DNA of 64,000 nt from Thermostichus sp047461615. GTDB taxonomy: Bacteria; Cyanobacteriota; Cyanobacteriia; Thermostichales; Thermostichaceae. Of this stretch, positions 46,257 through 55,991 are shown one piece after another. The DNA is taken from the NCBI RefSeq assembly GCF_047461615.1, contig NZ_JANSHI010000013.1, positions 21,622-85,621 on the forward strand, read 5' to 3'. The notes under the pieces are model-generated. The model was given only the letters and a program-made list of their open reading frames with translations, did no database searches and was not told where the DNA came from. Position numbers and translations under genes: made by a program. How positions within the stretch are numbered: the stretch's first letter is position 1; each line of letters begins with the position of its first letter.

Positions 46257-48211
46257 TCAGCTCTTCAGAGTTTGCAGCCACGCTTCCAGGGCGCGGATGG
46301 GGGCGGGATCCCGGTAGACCTGCTCCTGACGGGCTTTTACCTGCCGGCCCACTTCCTCACGCCAGCGGTCGTCCAAGCCCAGCCGCACGGCAATCTGAAC
46401 GTACTCATCCAGGCTAGAAGCAATGGTTTCGTGGAGCTCCATTTGCTGCAGGATGGCGTAGGTATGGCGGCCCGCATCAGGGATCCCGGCAAGGTAACAA
46501 TGGGCAGGCCGTGGGGCAAGGCTTCCAGGGTGGTGTTGCCGCCAGACCAGCCGATGCTGTCTAGGTAAACATCCCCCAGGGCGTTGTAGGCGGCATATTC
46601 GGCGGGCGAGAGCTCCGGCAGCAGCAGCACATAGTCTTCGGCGGCCAGGCCGTAGGCGCGGAAGGCTCGCTGCAGCCGTTGCCAAAAGCGCTGGCGGATC
46701 CCTTGGGAAAGGCGGCCCTGGAGGAATAGGAATTGACACCGCCCCACCTCCCGGGCAATGCGGGGGAACACCTCGTCGTATTGGGGCAGGTATTTGAACA
46801 AGGATTGGGCACAAAGGTAGAGCACCCTGTCAGGATCCACCCCCCAGGCCTGCCAGTCCACAGAGGCAGGTGCAACCTCCGAGGGGATGTAGTAGGTGCC
46901 GAGGCCGGGCAGGAGCAGGAGCTGCTCAGTGTAGTGGCTGGCCCCGTCCGGCGGTTCCATCAGCTCGCTGCTGATGAAGACATCCATTGTTGGTAGACCG
47001 GAAGTTTGGGGATGGCCCCAGGCCATGGCCTGTACCGGCGCCAAACGCAGGGCAGCCAGTTGAGCGCAGACCGGGTCGATGCCCACTTCTGGGTAGAGGA
47101 GCACGTCCAGTTGGGCCTCTCGAATGACTGCCTGCCACTCCATTAAGCTGCGGGATCCGGCCACAAACTGCTCAAAGCGAGAGGGCAGGGAGCGCGTGAT
47201 CTCGTCTTGGATGGCCGAGGTGTGGAAGCCGTAGAGGGCCACTTGGGAGCGATCCAAAGCTTCTACCCAGCCGCGAGTTAGGATCTTCCAAACCGAGTGA
47301 TCCCGGAACAGGCCGGAGACGATGCCTACCCGAAGCCGCCCAGGACGTCGCTGCCGGGGAAGGGGAGACTGGGGGTAGCGAGCCGCCATGACCTCCCCCA
47401 CTAGGGATCCGTACAGTTGCTGCAGCTCGCGGTCGTTCTGGCCCTGGTAGGGCAAAAAGAAAGGCTGGACAGAGCCGACGCCGGCAGCCGCTTGCTCCAG
47501 GGTTTCTGGATCCCGCGGCAGTTGCTCCCAGCGGGCCTTGACCTCTTCTAGGGCCTGGCGGTAGCGCTGGCGAGCGCTTGCTATCTGTTCCGGGGCGTCG
47601 TAGAGCAGGGGCAACTGGCTGACACACCAGCCCAGGGCGGCGGCCAAGTCGGCTGGATCCGCTTGCCAGAGTTGGTAGAACAGCTTGGCCGCTTCCTCCT
47701 CTTGCCCGCAATCGCGCAACAAGATGGCCAGGATATGGGCAGCATCGGTAAAGCCCGGCTGCAACTCCAGAGCCTGCAGCAGCGGCACCAGCGCCGCCTC
47801 CCACTCCCCCTGCTGCCGTAGCACCAGGCCTAGCTGGTACAGGACCTCTGGATCCGGCCCCCCCTGCTCCAACGCCTGCTGGAGGTGAGCTTTTGCCTCC
47901 TCCAGGTAACCTACCTGCTTGAGGGCAATTGCCAGATTGTAGTGGGCGTCGGGAAACCACGGCTGCTGCGCCAAGGCCTGCTGCATCAGGGCAATGGCTT
48001 CCTCCAGGACTCCCTGCTGCTGTCGGCAGACCCCCAAAAGGTGCAGCGCTTCCGGGTGGGCGGGCCGGGCCTGCAACACCTGTTGGTAGAGGGAGATGGC
48101 CTCTTCCAGTTGCCCCCGCTGGTGATGGTGGACAGCCTGAACCCGCAGGGCCTGCAGGTGCTTTTCTTGGTCCTCTCGGCTGGGGCCCAAGCCTTTTCCT
48201 GGCAGCGACAT
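46257..48211 (-). CDS. TPR / O-GlcNAc transferase-like (GT41) protein with a C-terminal frameshift
   Basis: Residues 1-190 carry TPR units (for example AHPEALHLLGVCRQQQG), and from about 290 there is a GT41 SPINDLY-like catalytic region with GRLRVGIVSGLFRDHSVWK, GHPQTSGLPTMDVF, and GWSGGNTTLEALPHGLPIVTLPGSLMR. At that point, near 46471, the frame shifts. The first frame runs on into unrelated residues and stops at 46337. The expected continuation (GRHTYAILQQMELHETIASSLDEYVQIA) is in the next frame and ends at 46257. One missing base in a short G/C run explains it. This could be a sequencing error or a true break removing about 70 residues. Targets of these enzymes in cyanobacteria are unknown. 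Its ATG directly follows the stop of the protease gene. Confidence 0.82.
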
Positions 48212-49693
48212 TTAGCCGTTGGGGAGGTTGAGGAAGCCCGCCAAGGCGGGGGCAATTGGCAGCAGGGTCATCACCATCAAAAAGAGGGCTAGCAGCGCCA
48301 AGGCATCCCGCTGGCCGTCGGTTTCCGTAATCTCATCTTGCGGGGGACGCTCCGGCTCACGAGCAATAAAGAGAATGAGCAGCGCCCAGTAGAGGGCCAA
48401 GACGTTGCTGATGGCTGCCACGGCCAACGCAATGAGGGTAATCACCGTGGCGCGGGCTGCTGTCTTACGCCCATACACGGCCTGCACAATGCGACCCCCG
48501 TCCAACTGGCCAGCAGGCAGCAGGCTCAAGGCGGTGATGGCCAGCCCAATCCAGCCTACGGCCACGAAGGGGTGAATGGGCACCAGCTCCGCCTGCAGCT
48601 GGGATCCCAGCACCAGCCGCGCCAGGGTGCCCACCAGGATGGAGCTGCGAAAGATCTCCGTAGGCACGTACACGCCTCCAGCGCCCGAGAGCTTCAGGCC
48701 AACCAGGAGCACCACCAAGGAAAGGAGGCCGCCCGCTGCTGGTCCAGCAAAGGCGATGTCGAAGAGGGCCTTGCGGTTGGGCACCGGCGATTGGATGCGG
48801 TTTAGGGATCCCAGCGTGCCAATCCCTAGGCTGGGGATAACAAAAGCGGGGCTGAGGCGCACCCCATACCTGCCGGCCATCCAGCGGTGTCCGGTCTCGT
48901 GCACCAGCAAAATGGCAAAGATCCCAGCTGCCACGGGCAGAGCTTCCACCCAGCGCCCTGGCGCCTCCAACAGCCGGAAGCCCAGCAAGTTGGCCCCCAC
49001 CTCTAGGGTGGCCAGAAAGCTAGCTAGCATTAGGCCTGCGGCCAGAATCTGGGCTCCCCTCGAGGCGCGGTAGTTAACTATCTCGTCTGGCAGAACCACC
49101 ACCGCCGGCTTTTCCGAGGCATCCTCGACCAAAAACAGTTGGTAGCGGCTGCCCACGCGCTCTTTGAGCTTTTCCACCAGTAGGGGTACGACCACCTCGG
49201 CGTCCCCGCGGAGGTTGCCCTTAAAGATGGCCCCCTCCCCATAGGGGATGGTTTCAGTAACAAAAAAGGTGTCCAGGCTGAAGATGGACTGAATAGCTTG
49301 CAAATCCTCGGTGGAGATCTTGCGCAGAAACCCTGCTGGCTCCGCCGCAGCCTGGGTCGACGCCTCCGCTGCCCCTTCTGGTTGCCCCTCTAAACTAGCC
49401 AACTGCTGCCGCCGCGCTTGCAGCTCCTGCTGGGCCAACTGGCGGGTTTTGCGCCCCACGGCAATGTAGAGCCCCGTAAACACCAGCAAGAGCAGCAAGA
49501 AGCCGGCAAAGTTGAGGTAAACCCCCACCAGCAGCAGCCCCAGGAAGATCACCCACGGCAAAAGGAGCAGGGATCCCTGCAGCCACATCCAGACGGCTAG
49601 GGATCCCCGTCGGCGGGCTCGCCAGAAGCCCCAACCCAAAAAGGCCAGCGTTCCCAGCAAAAAGAGCGGTGTAATCTCAGCAGCAATGTTCAT
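48212..49693 (-). CDS. Site-2 protease family metalloprotease (M50, EGY-like)
   Basis: A 493-residue membrane protease. Two helices at the N-terminus are followed by a soluble domain (about 90-210) with ISTEDLQAIQSIFSLDTFFV and GNLRGD, as in plant EGY1. The catalytic HETGH lies near 265-269, and the third zinc ligand is in AGQLDGGR near 396. GSLNRIQSPVPNRKALFDIAFAGP is typical of EGY/cyanobacterial homologues. Plant EGY proteins affect chloroplast development; here it sits between acsF (47 bases upstream) and the GT41 gene, whose ATG abuts its TAA. Translational coupling of the latter is likely. Confidence 0.92.
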   Translation of the reverse strand: MNIAAEITPLFLLGTLAFLGWGFWRARRRGSLAVWMWLQGSLLLLPWVIFLGLLLVGVYLNFAGFLLLLLVFTGLYIAVGRKTRQLAQQELQARRQQLASLEGQPEGAAEASTQAAAEPAGFLRKISTEDLQAIQSIFSLDTFFVTETIPYGEGAIFKGNLRGDAEVVVPLLVEKLKERVGSRYQLFLVEDASEKPAVVVLPDEIVNYRASRGAQILAAGLMLASFLATLEVGANLLGFRLLEAPGRWVEALPVAAGIFAILLVHETGHRWMAGRYGVRLSPAFVIPSLGIGTLGSLNRIQSPVPNRKALFDIAFAGPAAGGLLSLVVLLVGLKLSGAGGVYVPTEIFRSSILVGTLARLVLGSQLQAELVPIHPFVAVGWIGLAITALSLLPAGQLDGGRIVQAVYGRKTAARATVITLIALAVAAISNVLALYWALLILFIAREPERPPQDEITETDGQRDALALLALFLMVMTLLPIAPALAGFLNLPNG

Positions 49694-49740
49694 GGCTGAC
49701 CTAGCAAGGCTGTACGGGTATCCAGCTAGGGCAAGAGGGC

Positions 49741-50832
49741 TTAGGCGGAAACGGCTGCTCCTTCAAAACGAGGCTCTGGCTCCTCCCACAGGTAGAAGCC
49801 AGCTTTGCGCGGCTTGAGCAGAAATAGCCGCAGGAACTGGTAGGCGTTGTTGAGGTAAAGCGGCAGCTTGCGCAGACCCTTGAAGGGGCCAGATCCCCGC
49901 TCAATCTCCCTCAGTTTGGCGTTGTTGGCTATACACTTCTGCAGCCGCCGCACAAACTCAGGGTTTTCCACATCCAATACCACTGGGAACACCTTAGCCG
50001 CCTCGCGGTTGGTTTTGTAGATCACCTCCATGTCATAGGCATGGGGATCCAGGCCGAGGAGGCGGTAGAAACCCGGGCGCTCGCCCACGTCGTTGAGGTA
50101 CATGGTGGCAAACACCGACAGCAAGAAGAAGCGGCACCAGAGCTCAGCCACCCATCCCTTGAGCAGTCGCGGCTGGCTAAGAAGCATGAGGGCAAAGAAG
50201 TCGCCGTGGCGGTTCTCGTCCTGGCACCAGTTCTTGAAGAAATTGAAGATGGGGTAGATGCGATTTTCGGGATGGGCCTCTAGGTGGCGGTAGATGAGGA
50301 TGTAGCGCCAGTAGCCAATCTTCTCAGACAGATAAGTGGCGTAGAAGATAAAGCGGGGCGCGAAATAGGTGTAGGACTTGTGCTTGGTCAAAAAGCCTAG
50401 ATCAAAGGCCATGTTGAAGTCACCCATGGCCCGGTTGAGGAAGCCGGCGTGGCGGGCTTCATCCCGGCTCATGAGGGCAAAGCACTCGGCCAAAATTGGG
50501 TTAGTCTCCTTCAGCCGGCGGGAGAGCTCCTTATAGAGCAGGAAGCCAGAGAACTCTGCCGTGCAGGAGCGCTCCAAGAACTCCACAAACAGCCGCCGTG
50601 CTTCCGGATCGAGGCAACTTTCCCAGTCCTGGCTAAACTCCTCGCCGCGGACAAAGTGGTGGCGGTTGTAGTCGGCGCGAAACTCCTCCAGAATGGCTCG
50701 GAAGTCAGCCTCCCGATCCCCTAGGCTCATCTTGCCAATGGCTTCGAAATCGGTGGTGTAGAAGCGCGGTGTTAGGATAGTCTCCTTGGGTACTCGCGCC
50801 TGAATCTTGGCGGCTTCCAGGCTGGAACTCAT
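49741..50832 (-). CDS. acsF: Mg-protoporphyrin IX monomethyl ester oxidative cyclase
   Basis: A 363-residue diiron oxygenase that forms the fifth ring of chlorophyll. Iron ligands are visible in TAEFSG (Glu93), DEARHAGF (Glu125, His128) and DENRHGD (Glu206, His209). LTPRFYTTDFEAIGKM and the GERPGFYRLLGLDPHAYD stretch are family hallmarks. It requires oxygen. Cyanobacteria may have a second, low-oxygen copy; this one resembles the main form, but only one is visible here. It lies 100 bases downstream of glsF on the same strand. Confidence 0.95.
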   Translation of the reverse strand: MSSSLEAAKIQARVPKETILTPRFYTTDFEAIGKMSLGDREADFRAILEEFRADYNRHHFVRGEEFSQDWESCLDPEARRLFVEFLERSCTAEFSGFLLYKELSRRLKETNPILAECFALMSRDEARHAGFLNRAMGDFNMAFDLGFLTKHKSYTYFAPRFIFYATYLSEKIGYWRYILIYRHLEAHPENRIYPIFNFFKNWCQDENRHGDFFALMLLSQPRLLKGWVAELWCRFFLLSVFATMYLNDVGERPGFYRLLGLDPHAYDMEVIYKTNREAAKVFPVVLDVENPEFVRRLQKCIANNAKLREIERGSGPFKGLRKLPLYLNNAYQFLRLFLLKPRKAGFYLWEEPEPRFEGAAVSA

Positions 50833-50932
50833 AGGTGGCTAAAGCAGATAAAAACCAGCTACACCCTCGCAGTTTACCAGTTCCCTTAGCTGCCGTGGGG
50901 ATAAGAAGTGTTACCAACAGACCCTGAAACTC

Positions 50933-53900
50933 CTACGACTGCACTGCCGCTGGCTGGGATCGGGCGGGATCCGTTAGCTCACTGCCCTCTTCGGAAGGGG
51001 GAACCACCTGCCAGAAGAGGGGCAGGTAGCGCTCCCAGTTCTTGAGGATGCGCTCAGCTTTGGGAGAATGGGTGCGGCGGTAGTGCTCCTGGACCAGGCC
51101 CTTGAGTTGCGCTTCCGCTGCTGCGGTTTGCACCCGCTGAATGCGCACGATCTCGCCGTTGACCTTGGCGGGGAAGTTGCCCTCCTCATCTAGCACGTAG
51201 GCCAGGCCGCCGGTCATGCCCGCCCCCAGGTTGCGGCCCACCCGGCCCAGCACCACCACCACGCCGCCGGTCATGTATTCGCAGCAGTGGTCGCCAGCCC
51301 CCTCGACGACTGCCTGGGCACCGGAGTTGCGTACGGCAAAGCGCTCTCCCGCCTGGCCGTTGGCAAACAGGGATCCGCCCGTGGCCCCATACAGGCAGGT
51401 GTTGCCCAGGATCACGTTTTCCGCCGGATCCCGCGGGGCTTCTGGGGGGGCTAGAACGATGATCTCTCCGCCGCACATGCTCTTGCCCACATAGTCGTTG
51501 GCTTCTCCCGTCAGGGTGAGGCGCATGCCCGCTAGGGTAAAGGCCCCAAAGCTCTGGCCGGCCGTGCCCACAAAGCGCAGATCCAGCAGCCCCCCCTGCT
51601 GGGCAAAGCCCGCATCCCCATACCGCCGAGCCAGGGTGCCGGCGATGCGCCCGCCCACACAGCGGTCGGTGTTCGCGATGGGGAGTTCCAACGTGGCTGT
51701 GCCGCAGGTCTCAATAGCCTTTTGCACCTCGGGCCGGGCCAGGATCTGCTCGTCCAGCACCGGGCCATTGGAGTGCACCGGCTCATGGTCTAGCCACTCG
51801 GGCTGACGGTGAGGATCAAAGCCAGGAGGAGTCCGCAGCAGACAGTCCAACTGGAGAGACTGGGTTTTTTCCAAAGCCACGTCGGCGCGGGGGCAAAGCA
51901 GATCCACCCGCCCAATGACCTCTTTGAGGGAGCGGTAGCCTAGGCGGGCTAGGATCTGGCGCACCTCCTCGGCCACAAAGGTAAAGAAAGTTACTACCTG
52001 ATCTGGAGTGCCAGGGAAGCGCTTGCGCAGCTCCTCCTTTTGGCTCGTCACCCCCACCGGGCAGTTGTTGGTGTGGCACACCCGCGCCATGATGCACCCC
52101 TCGGCAATCATGGCTACGGTTCCAAAGCCAAACTCCTCCGCTCCCAGCATGGCCGCCATCACCACCTCCCAGCCGGTGCGCAGGCCGCCATCCACCCGCA
52201 AAATCACTCGCTGCCGCAGGCCGTTTTCCAAGAGGGCGTGATGCACCTCCACTAAGCCCAGCTCCCAGGGTGAGCCTGCGTGTTTGATGGAGCTGAGAGG
52301 GGAAGCCCCTGTGCCTCCCTCGTGGCCAGAGATCTGGATGATGTCGGCATTGGCTTTGGCTACCCCTGCTGCCACCGTGCCGATGCCCACCTCCGCCACC
52401 AGTTTCACCGACACTTGCGCCTGGGGGTTGACCTGGTGGAGGTCGAAGATCAACTGGGCCAGATCCTCGATGGAGTAGATGTCGTGGTGGGGCGGCGGCG
52501 AGATCAGGGTTACCCCTGGCTTGGAGCGGCGCAGCTTGGCAATGTAGGGGCTGACCTTTGAGCCGGGCAGTTGCCCGCCCTCGCCTGGCTTGGCGCCCTG
52601 GGCAATCTTAATCTCGATTTGCTGCGCGTTGACCAAGTACTCAGGGGTTACGCCAAAGCGGCCCGAGGCCACCTGCTTCACTGCCGAGCTGGCGTTGTCC
52701 CCCATGCGCAAGCCCCTAAGGTGAGGGAACCGCGCCGAGGTTCCCTCCGGCGTCACATCGGTGATGGGGAGGTAGCGCTCTGGGTCCTCTCCGCCCTCGC
52801 CGGAGTTAGACTTGCCACCGATGCGGTTCATGGCAATGGCTAGGGTCTCGTGGGCTTCGCGGCTGAGGGCCCCTAGCGACATCCCCCCCGTGGTAAAACG
52901 CTTGAAGATGGCTGTAACGGGCTCTACCTCTTCCAGGGGAATGGGATCCCGGTCGCTGCGAAAGTCAAGCAGATCCCGTAGGGCCGTGGGGGGGCGGTTG
53001 CGCAAATAGGCCCGGTAGATCTCGTAGTGATCGGGCTGTCCAGAGGCGATGGCCCTGTGCAGCAGCTTGGCCATTTCTGGGCTATTGATGTGGTACTCGC
53101 CCTTAGGCCGCGCTTGGATAAAGCCAAAGTTCTCCAGCTTTTTCGAGGTGAGCTGGGGGAAGGCCCGCTGGTGATTTACCATGCCCTCGCGAGCCAAGTC
53201 CGCCAGCGTCATTCCCCCCACCTGCGACACCGTGCCGCGGAAGGCCAGGTCAATCACCTCTTGGCTGAGACCGATGGCCTCGAAGATCTGGGCCCCGTGG
53301 TAGCTGGAGAGGAGGGAAATGCCCATCTTGGAGAGGATCTTGAGCAACCCCGCCTCAATGGCTGCCCGGTACCGCAATTGGGCTTCGGCCACAGAAATCT
53401 GGGGCAGCTTGCCACTGGCCATCTGGGTCTGGGTCTTGGGCTTGTGCCACCACTGGCGCACCGCCTCGTAGGCCAGGTAGGGGCAGACGGCGCTGGCCCC
53501 GTAGCCAATTAGGCAAGCAAAGTGGTGGGTACTCCAGCACTGGGCTGTCTCCACCACCAGAGAAGCGCGTAGGCGCAGCCCCTCCTGGATGAGGTGATGG
53601 TGGACGGCTCCCACGGCTAGCAGGGGGGGGATCAAGGCCTGCTCAGCGCTGAGGCCCCGATCCGAGAGGATTAAGATCTCTGCTCCCTCCCGCACTGCTT
53701 GCGCTGCCTCTTGGCACAGGGCCCGCACTTGGGCAGCCATTCCTGCTGGCCCGGCGGCGATTGGGTAGAGGGTCGGCAACGTGCGGCAAGGAAAGGGCGT
53801 GCGCTGCAGGGCGGCCAGCTCCGCCTCGTTGAGCACGGGGCTGCGTAGGTGCAGCAGGCGAGCATGCTCGGGCCGGATCTGCAGCAGGTTGCCTTTGGAG

Positions 53901-55522
53901 CCCAGGTACATGTCCAAAGACATCACCAAGCTTTCCCGCAGGGGATCGATGGGGGGGTTGGTCACCTGGGCAAAGCGCTGCTTGAAGTAGTCATAAAGGG
54001 GGTGGGGCTGGGTGGAGAGCACCGCCAGCGGCGCATCATCCCCCATGCTGAAAACCGGCTCTTTGCCTGTGGCCGCCATCTCCTCGATGATCATCTCCAC
54101 GTCTTCCAAGGAGTAGCCGCAGGCCGTTTGCAGCTGGAGGAGTTGCTCCTCGGTAAGCTGCGGGGCGCTCTCAAAGTCTTGGCTAGGAAGCTGAACGCGG
54201 TAAGTCTTCAACCACTCTCCATAGGGGTGCTGAGCTGCCACCTGGGTCTTGATCTCCCAGTTTTTGTAGAGCTGGCCGCTTTGCAGATCCACCATGAGCA
54301 TCTGCCCTGGCCCCAGCCGCCCCTTTTCTAGGATCTCGGCTTCCGGCAGGGAAACCACCCCCGCTTCCGAGGCGACCACCAGCAATCCATCGCGGCTAAG
54401 GGCGTAGCGGGCCGGGCGTAGGCCATTGCGATCCAGCGTGGCTCCAATAGTCTTGCCGTCGCAGAAGACCACCATGGCCGGCCCATCCCATGCTTCCTGC
54501 AGGCCGGCAAAAAACTCGTAGAAGTCGGCCACTTCGGGATGATTGGCTAACTCCGGCTGGTGGCGGTAGGCCTCCGGGATCAGCACCATCATTGCCTGCT
54601 GGCTGGAGTAGCCCGAGGCAATCAAGAGCTCGAAGACCGCGTCCAGGCCTGCTGAGTCGCTGGTGCCGGGGTCAATGACGGGTTTGAGCTCCTCAATAGC
54701 CTCGCCCCAAAAGGGATGGGCCAAAGAGGACTCGCGGGCAGCCATCCAGTTGACATTGCCCAGGTAGGTATTGATCTCGCCGTTGTGGCAGAGGTAGCGG
54801 AAGGGTTGGGCCAGGGACCACCGGGGCAGGGTGTTGGTGCTGAAGCGGCGGTGGTAGGTGGCGTAGGCAGTGGTGTAGAGGGGGTTTTGTAGATCGCGGT
54901 AAAACTGGCCCAGCGCGGCTGACTGCACCATGCCCTTGTAGACAATCAGCCGGCAGGAGAGGGAGGCAAAGTAGAGGGAATGAAAGCCAAACCGGCTCTC
55001 CACCTGTCGCCGCAGGCGCCGCCGCAAGAGGTAAAGCTGCCGCTCCAGCTCGTCTCCCTCCAGCGTGGGGTGAGTAAGCAGCATCTGCCAGATGGAGGGC
55101 AGGGTCTGCCGTGCCATCGGCCCCAGGCAGTCTGGATTGACTGGCACCTGGCGCCAGATGGGCTGCCCCCACTCCGTAGTAGCCAAGTAGTCGTCGATGA
55201 GCTGGCGCACTGCCTGGCACTCAGCGGGATCCTGAGGCAAAAACAGCATGCCCACTGCACTGCGGCTGGGATCCCAAGCTCGAATGGCCTCAAGCTCTGC
55301 CTGCAGCAGCTTCCAGGGAATAGCTGTAGCAATACCGGCTCCATCCCCACTTTGGCTGTCCCCGCCGCAGCCGCCGCGGTGCTCCATGCAGGCAAGGGCA
55401 GCGAGGGTTTTTTGCAGCAGCTCGTGGCTGGCTCTTCCCTGGCGATCTACCAAAAACCCAACGCCACAGCTATCCCGCTCTTGGAAGTGCCAGCTTGCGT
55501 TCAGGATGGGAGCCGGATTCAT
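50933..55522 (-). CDS. glsF: Ferredoxin-dependent glutamate synthase
   Basis: A 1529-residue glutamate synthase. After an 18-residue propeptide the class II amidotransferase begins at Cys19 (SCGVGFLVD). The FMN domain has GGKSNSGEGGEDP, and between that and GRFGVTPEYL there is the extra 25-residue loop that marks ferredoxin-type enzymes. The 3Fe-4S cysteines are in CIMARVCHTNNCPVG near 1143-1155. The C-terminus FWQVVPPSEE also matches GlsF. It makes two glutamates from glutamine and 2-oxoglutarate with photosynthetic electrons. acsF lies downstream, linking two light-dependent pathways in one transcription unit. Confidence 0.94.
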   Translation of the reverse strand: MNPAPILNASWHFQERDSCGVGFLVDRQGRASHELLQKTLAALACMEHRGGCGGDSQSGDGAGIATAIPWKLLQAELEAIRAWDPSRSAVGMLFLPQDPAECQAVRQLIDDYLATTEWGQPIWRQVPVNPDCLGPMARQTLPSIWQMLLTHPTLEGDELERQLYLLRRRLRRQVESRFGFHSLYFASLSCRLIVYKGMVQSAALGQFYRDLQNPLYTTAYATYHRRFSTNTLPRWSLAQPFRYLCHNGEINTYLGNVNWMAARESSLAHPFWGEAIEELKPVIDPGTSDSAGLDAVFELLIASGYSSQQAMMVLIPEAYRHQPELANHPEVADFYEFFAGLQEAWDGPAMVVFCDGKTIGATLDRNGLRPARYALSRDGLLVVASEAGVVSLPEAEILEKGRLGPGQMLMVDLQSGQLYKNWEIKTQVAAQHPYGEWLKTYRVQLPSQDFESAPQLTEEQLLQLQTACGYSLEDVEMIIEEMAATGKEPVFSMGDDAPLAVLSTQPHPLYDYFKQRFAQVTNPPIDPLRESLVMSLDMYLGSKGNLLQIRPEHARLLHLRSPVLNEAELAALQRTPFPCRTLPTLYPIAAGPAGMAAQVRALCQEAAQAVREGAEILILSDRGLSAEQALIPPLLAVGAVHHHLIQEGLRLRASLVVETAQCWSTHHFACLIGYGASAVCPYLAYEAVRQWWHKPKTQTQMASGKLPQISVAEAQLRYRAAIEAGLLKILSKMGISLLSSYHGAQIFEAIGLSQEVIDLAFRGTVSQVGGMTLADLAREGMVNHQRAFPQLTSKKLENFGFIQARPKGEYHINSPEMAKLLHRAIASGQPDHYEIYRAYLRNRPPTALRDLLDFRSDRDPIPLEEVEPVTAIFKRFTTGGMSLGALSREAHETLAIAMNRIGGKSNSGEGGEDPERYLPITDVTPEGTSARFPHLRGLRMGDNASSAVKQVASGRFGVTPEYLVNAQQIEIKIAQGAKPGEGGQLPGSKVSPYIAKLRRSKPGVTLISPPPHHDIYSIEDLAQLIFDLHQVNPQAQVSVKLVAEVGIGTVAAGVAKANADIIQISGHEGGTGASPLSSIKHAGSPWELGLVEVHHALLENGLRQRVILRVDGGLRTGWEVVMAAMLGAEEFGFGTVAMIAEGCIMARVCHTNNCPVGVTSQKEELRKRFPGTPDQVVTFFTFVAEEVRQILARLGYRSLKEVIGRVDLLCPRADVALEKTQSLQLDCLLRTPPGFDPHRQPEWLDHEPVHSNGPVLDEQILARPEVQKAIETCGTATLELPIANTDRCVGGRIAGTLARRYGDAGFAQQGGLLDLRFVGTAGQSFGAFTLAGMRLTLTGEANDYVGKSMCGGEIIVLAPPEAPRDPAENVILGNTCLYGATGGSLFANGQAGERFAVRNSGAQAVVEGAGDHCCEYMTGGVVVVLGRVGRNLGAGMTGGLAYVLDEEGNFPAKVNGEIVRIQRVQTAAAEAQLKGLVQEHYRRTHSPKAERILKNWERYLPLFWQVVPPSEEGSELTDPARSQPAAVQS

Positions 55523-55737
55523 AGGGTGAAGAAACAGTCTTGGAGCAGTCCACGCCTTTTGAGATATGGAAGACTAGCATATCGCAATCAATCCTACAGG
55601 AAAAGGGGGCAGACCCAAGGCAGGCTGGACTTTGCCGATGGGGAAAGAAAGGCCAAAAGGTTTGCTATGAACAAAACCAGGGCAAATGCCCCAGCTTGCC
55701 TTGGTTCGCCTGGTTGCCAAGTGGCAATTTTTTTACC

Positions 55738-55991
55738 TTTTTTACCTAAAGAAGTCGGGAAATACATTTCGCAGATTAGAGAGCTGCTCGTTAAAGCAGG
55801 TGAGGCGATCCCCANNNNNNNNNNNNNNNNNNNNNNNNNNNNNNNNNNNNNNNNNNNNNNNNNNNNNNNNNNNNNNNNNNNNNNNNNNNNNNNNNNNNNN
55901 NNNNNNNNNNNNNNTTTTTTACCTAAAGAAGTCGGGAAATACATTTCGCAGATTAGAGAGCTGCTCGTTAAAGCAGGTGAGGCGATCCCCA
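55738..55991. other. Assembly gap (100 N) flanked by identical 77-base sequences
   Basis: Bases 55815-55914 are N. The 77 bases before the gap (55738-55814) and the 77 after it (55915-55991) are identical, from TTTTTTACC to GATCCCCA. This is what two unmerged overlapping contig ends look like. Joining them would remove the Ns and one copy. The rest of the 55523-55737 interval, upstream of glsF, holds no gene. Confidence 0.9.
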
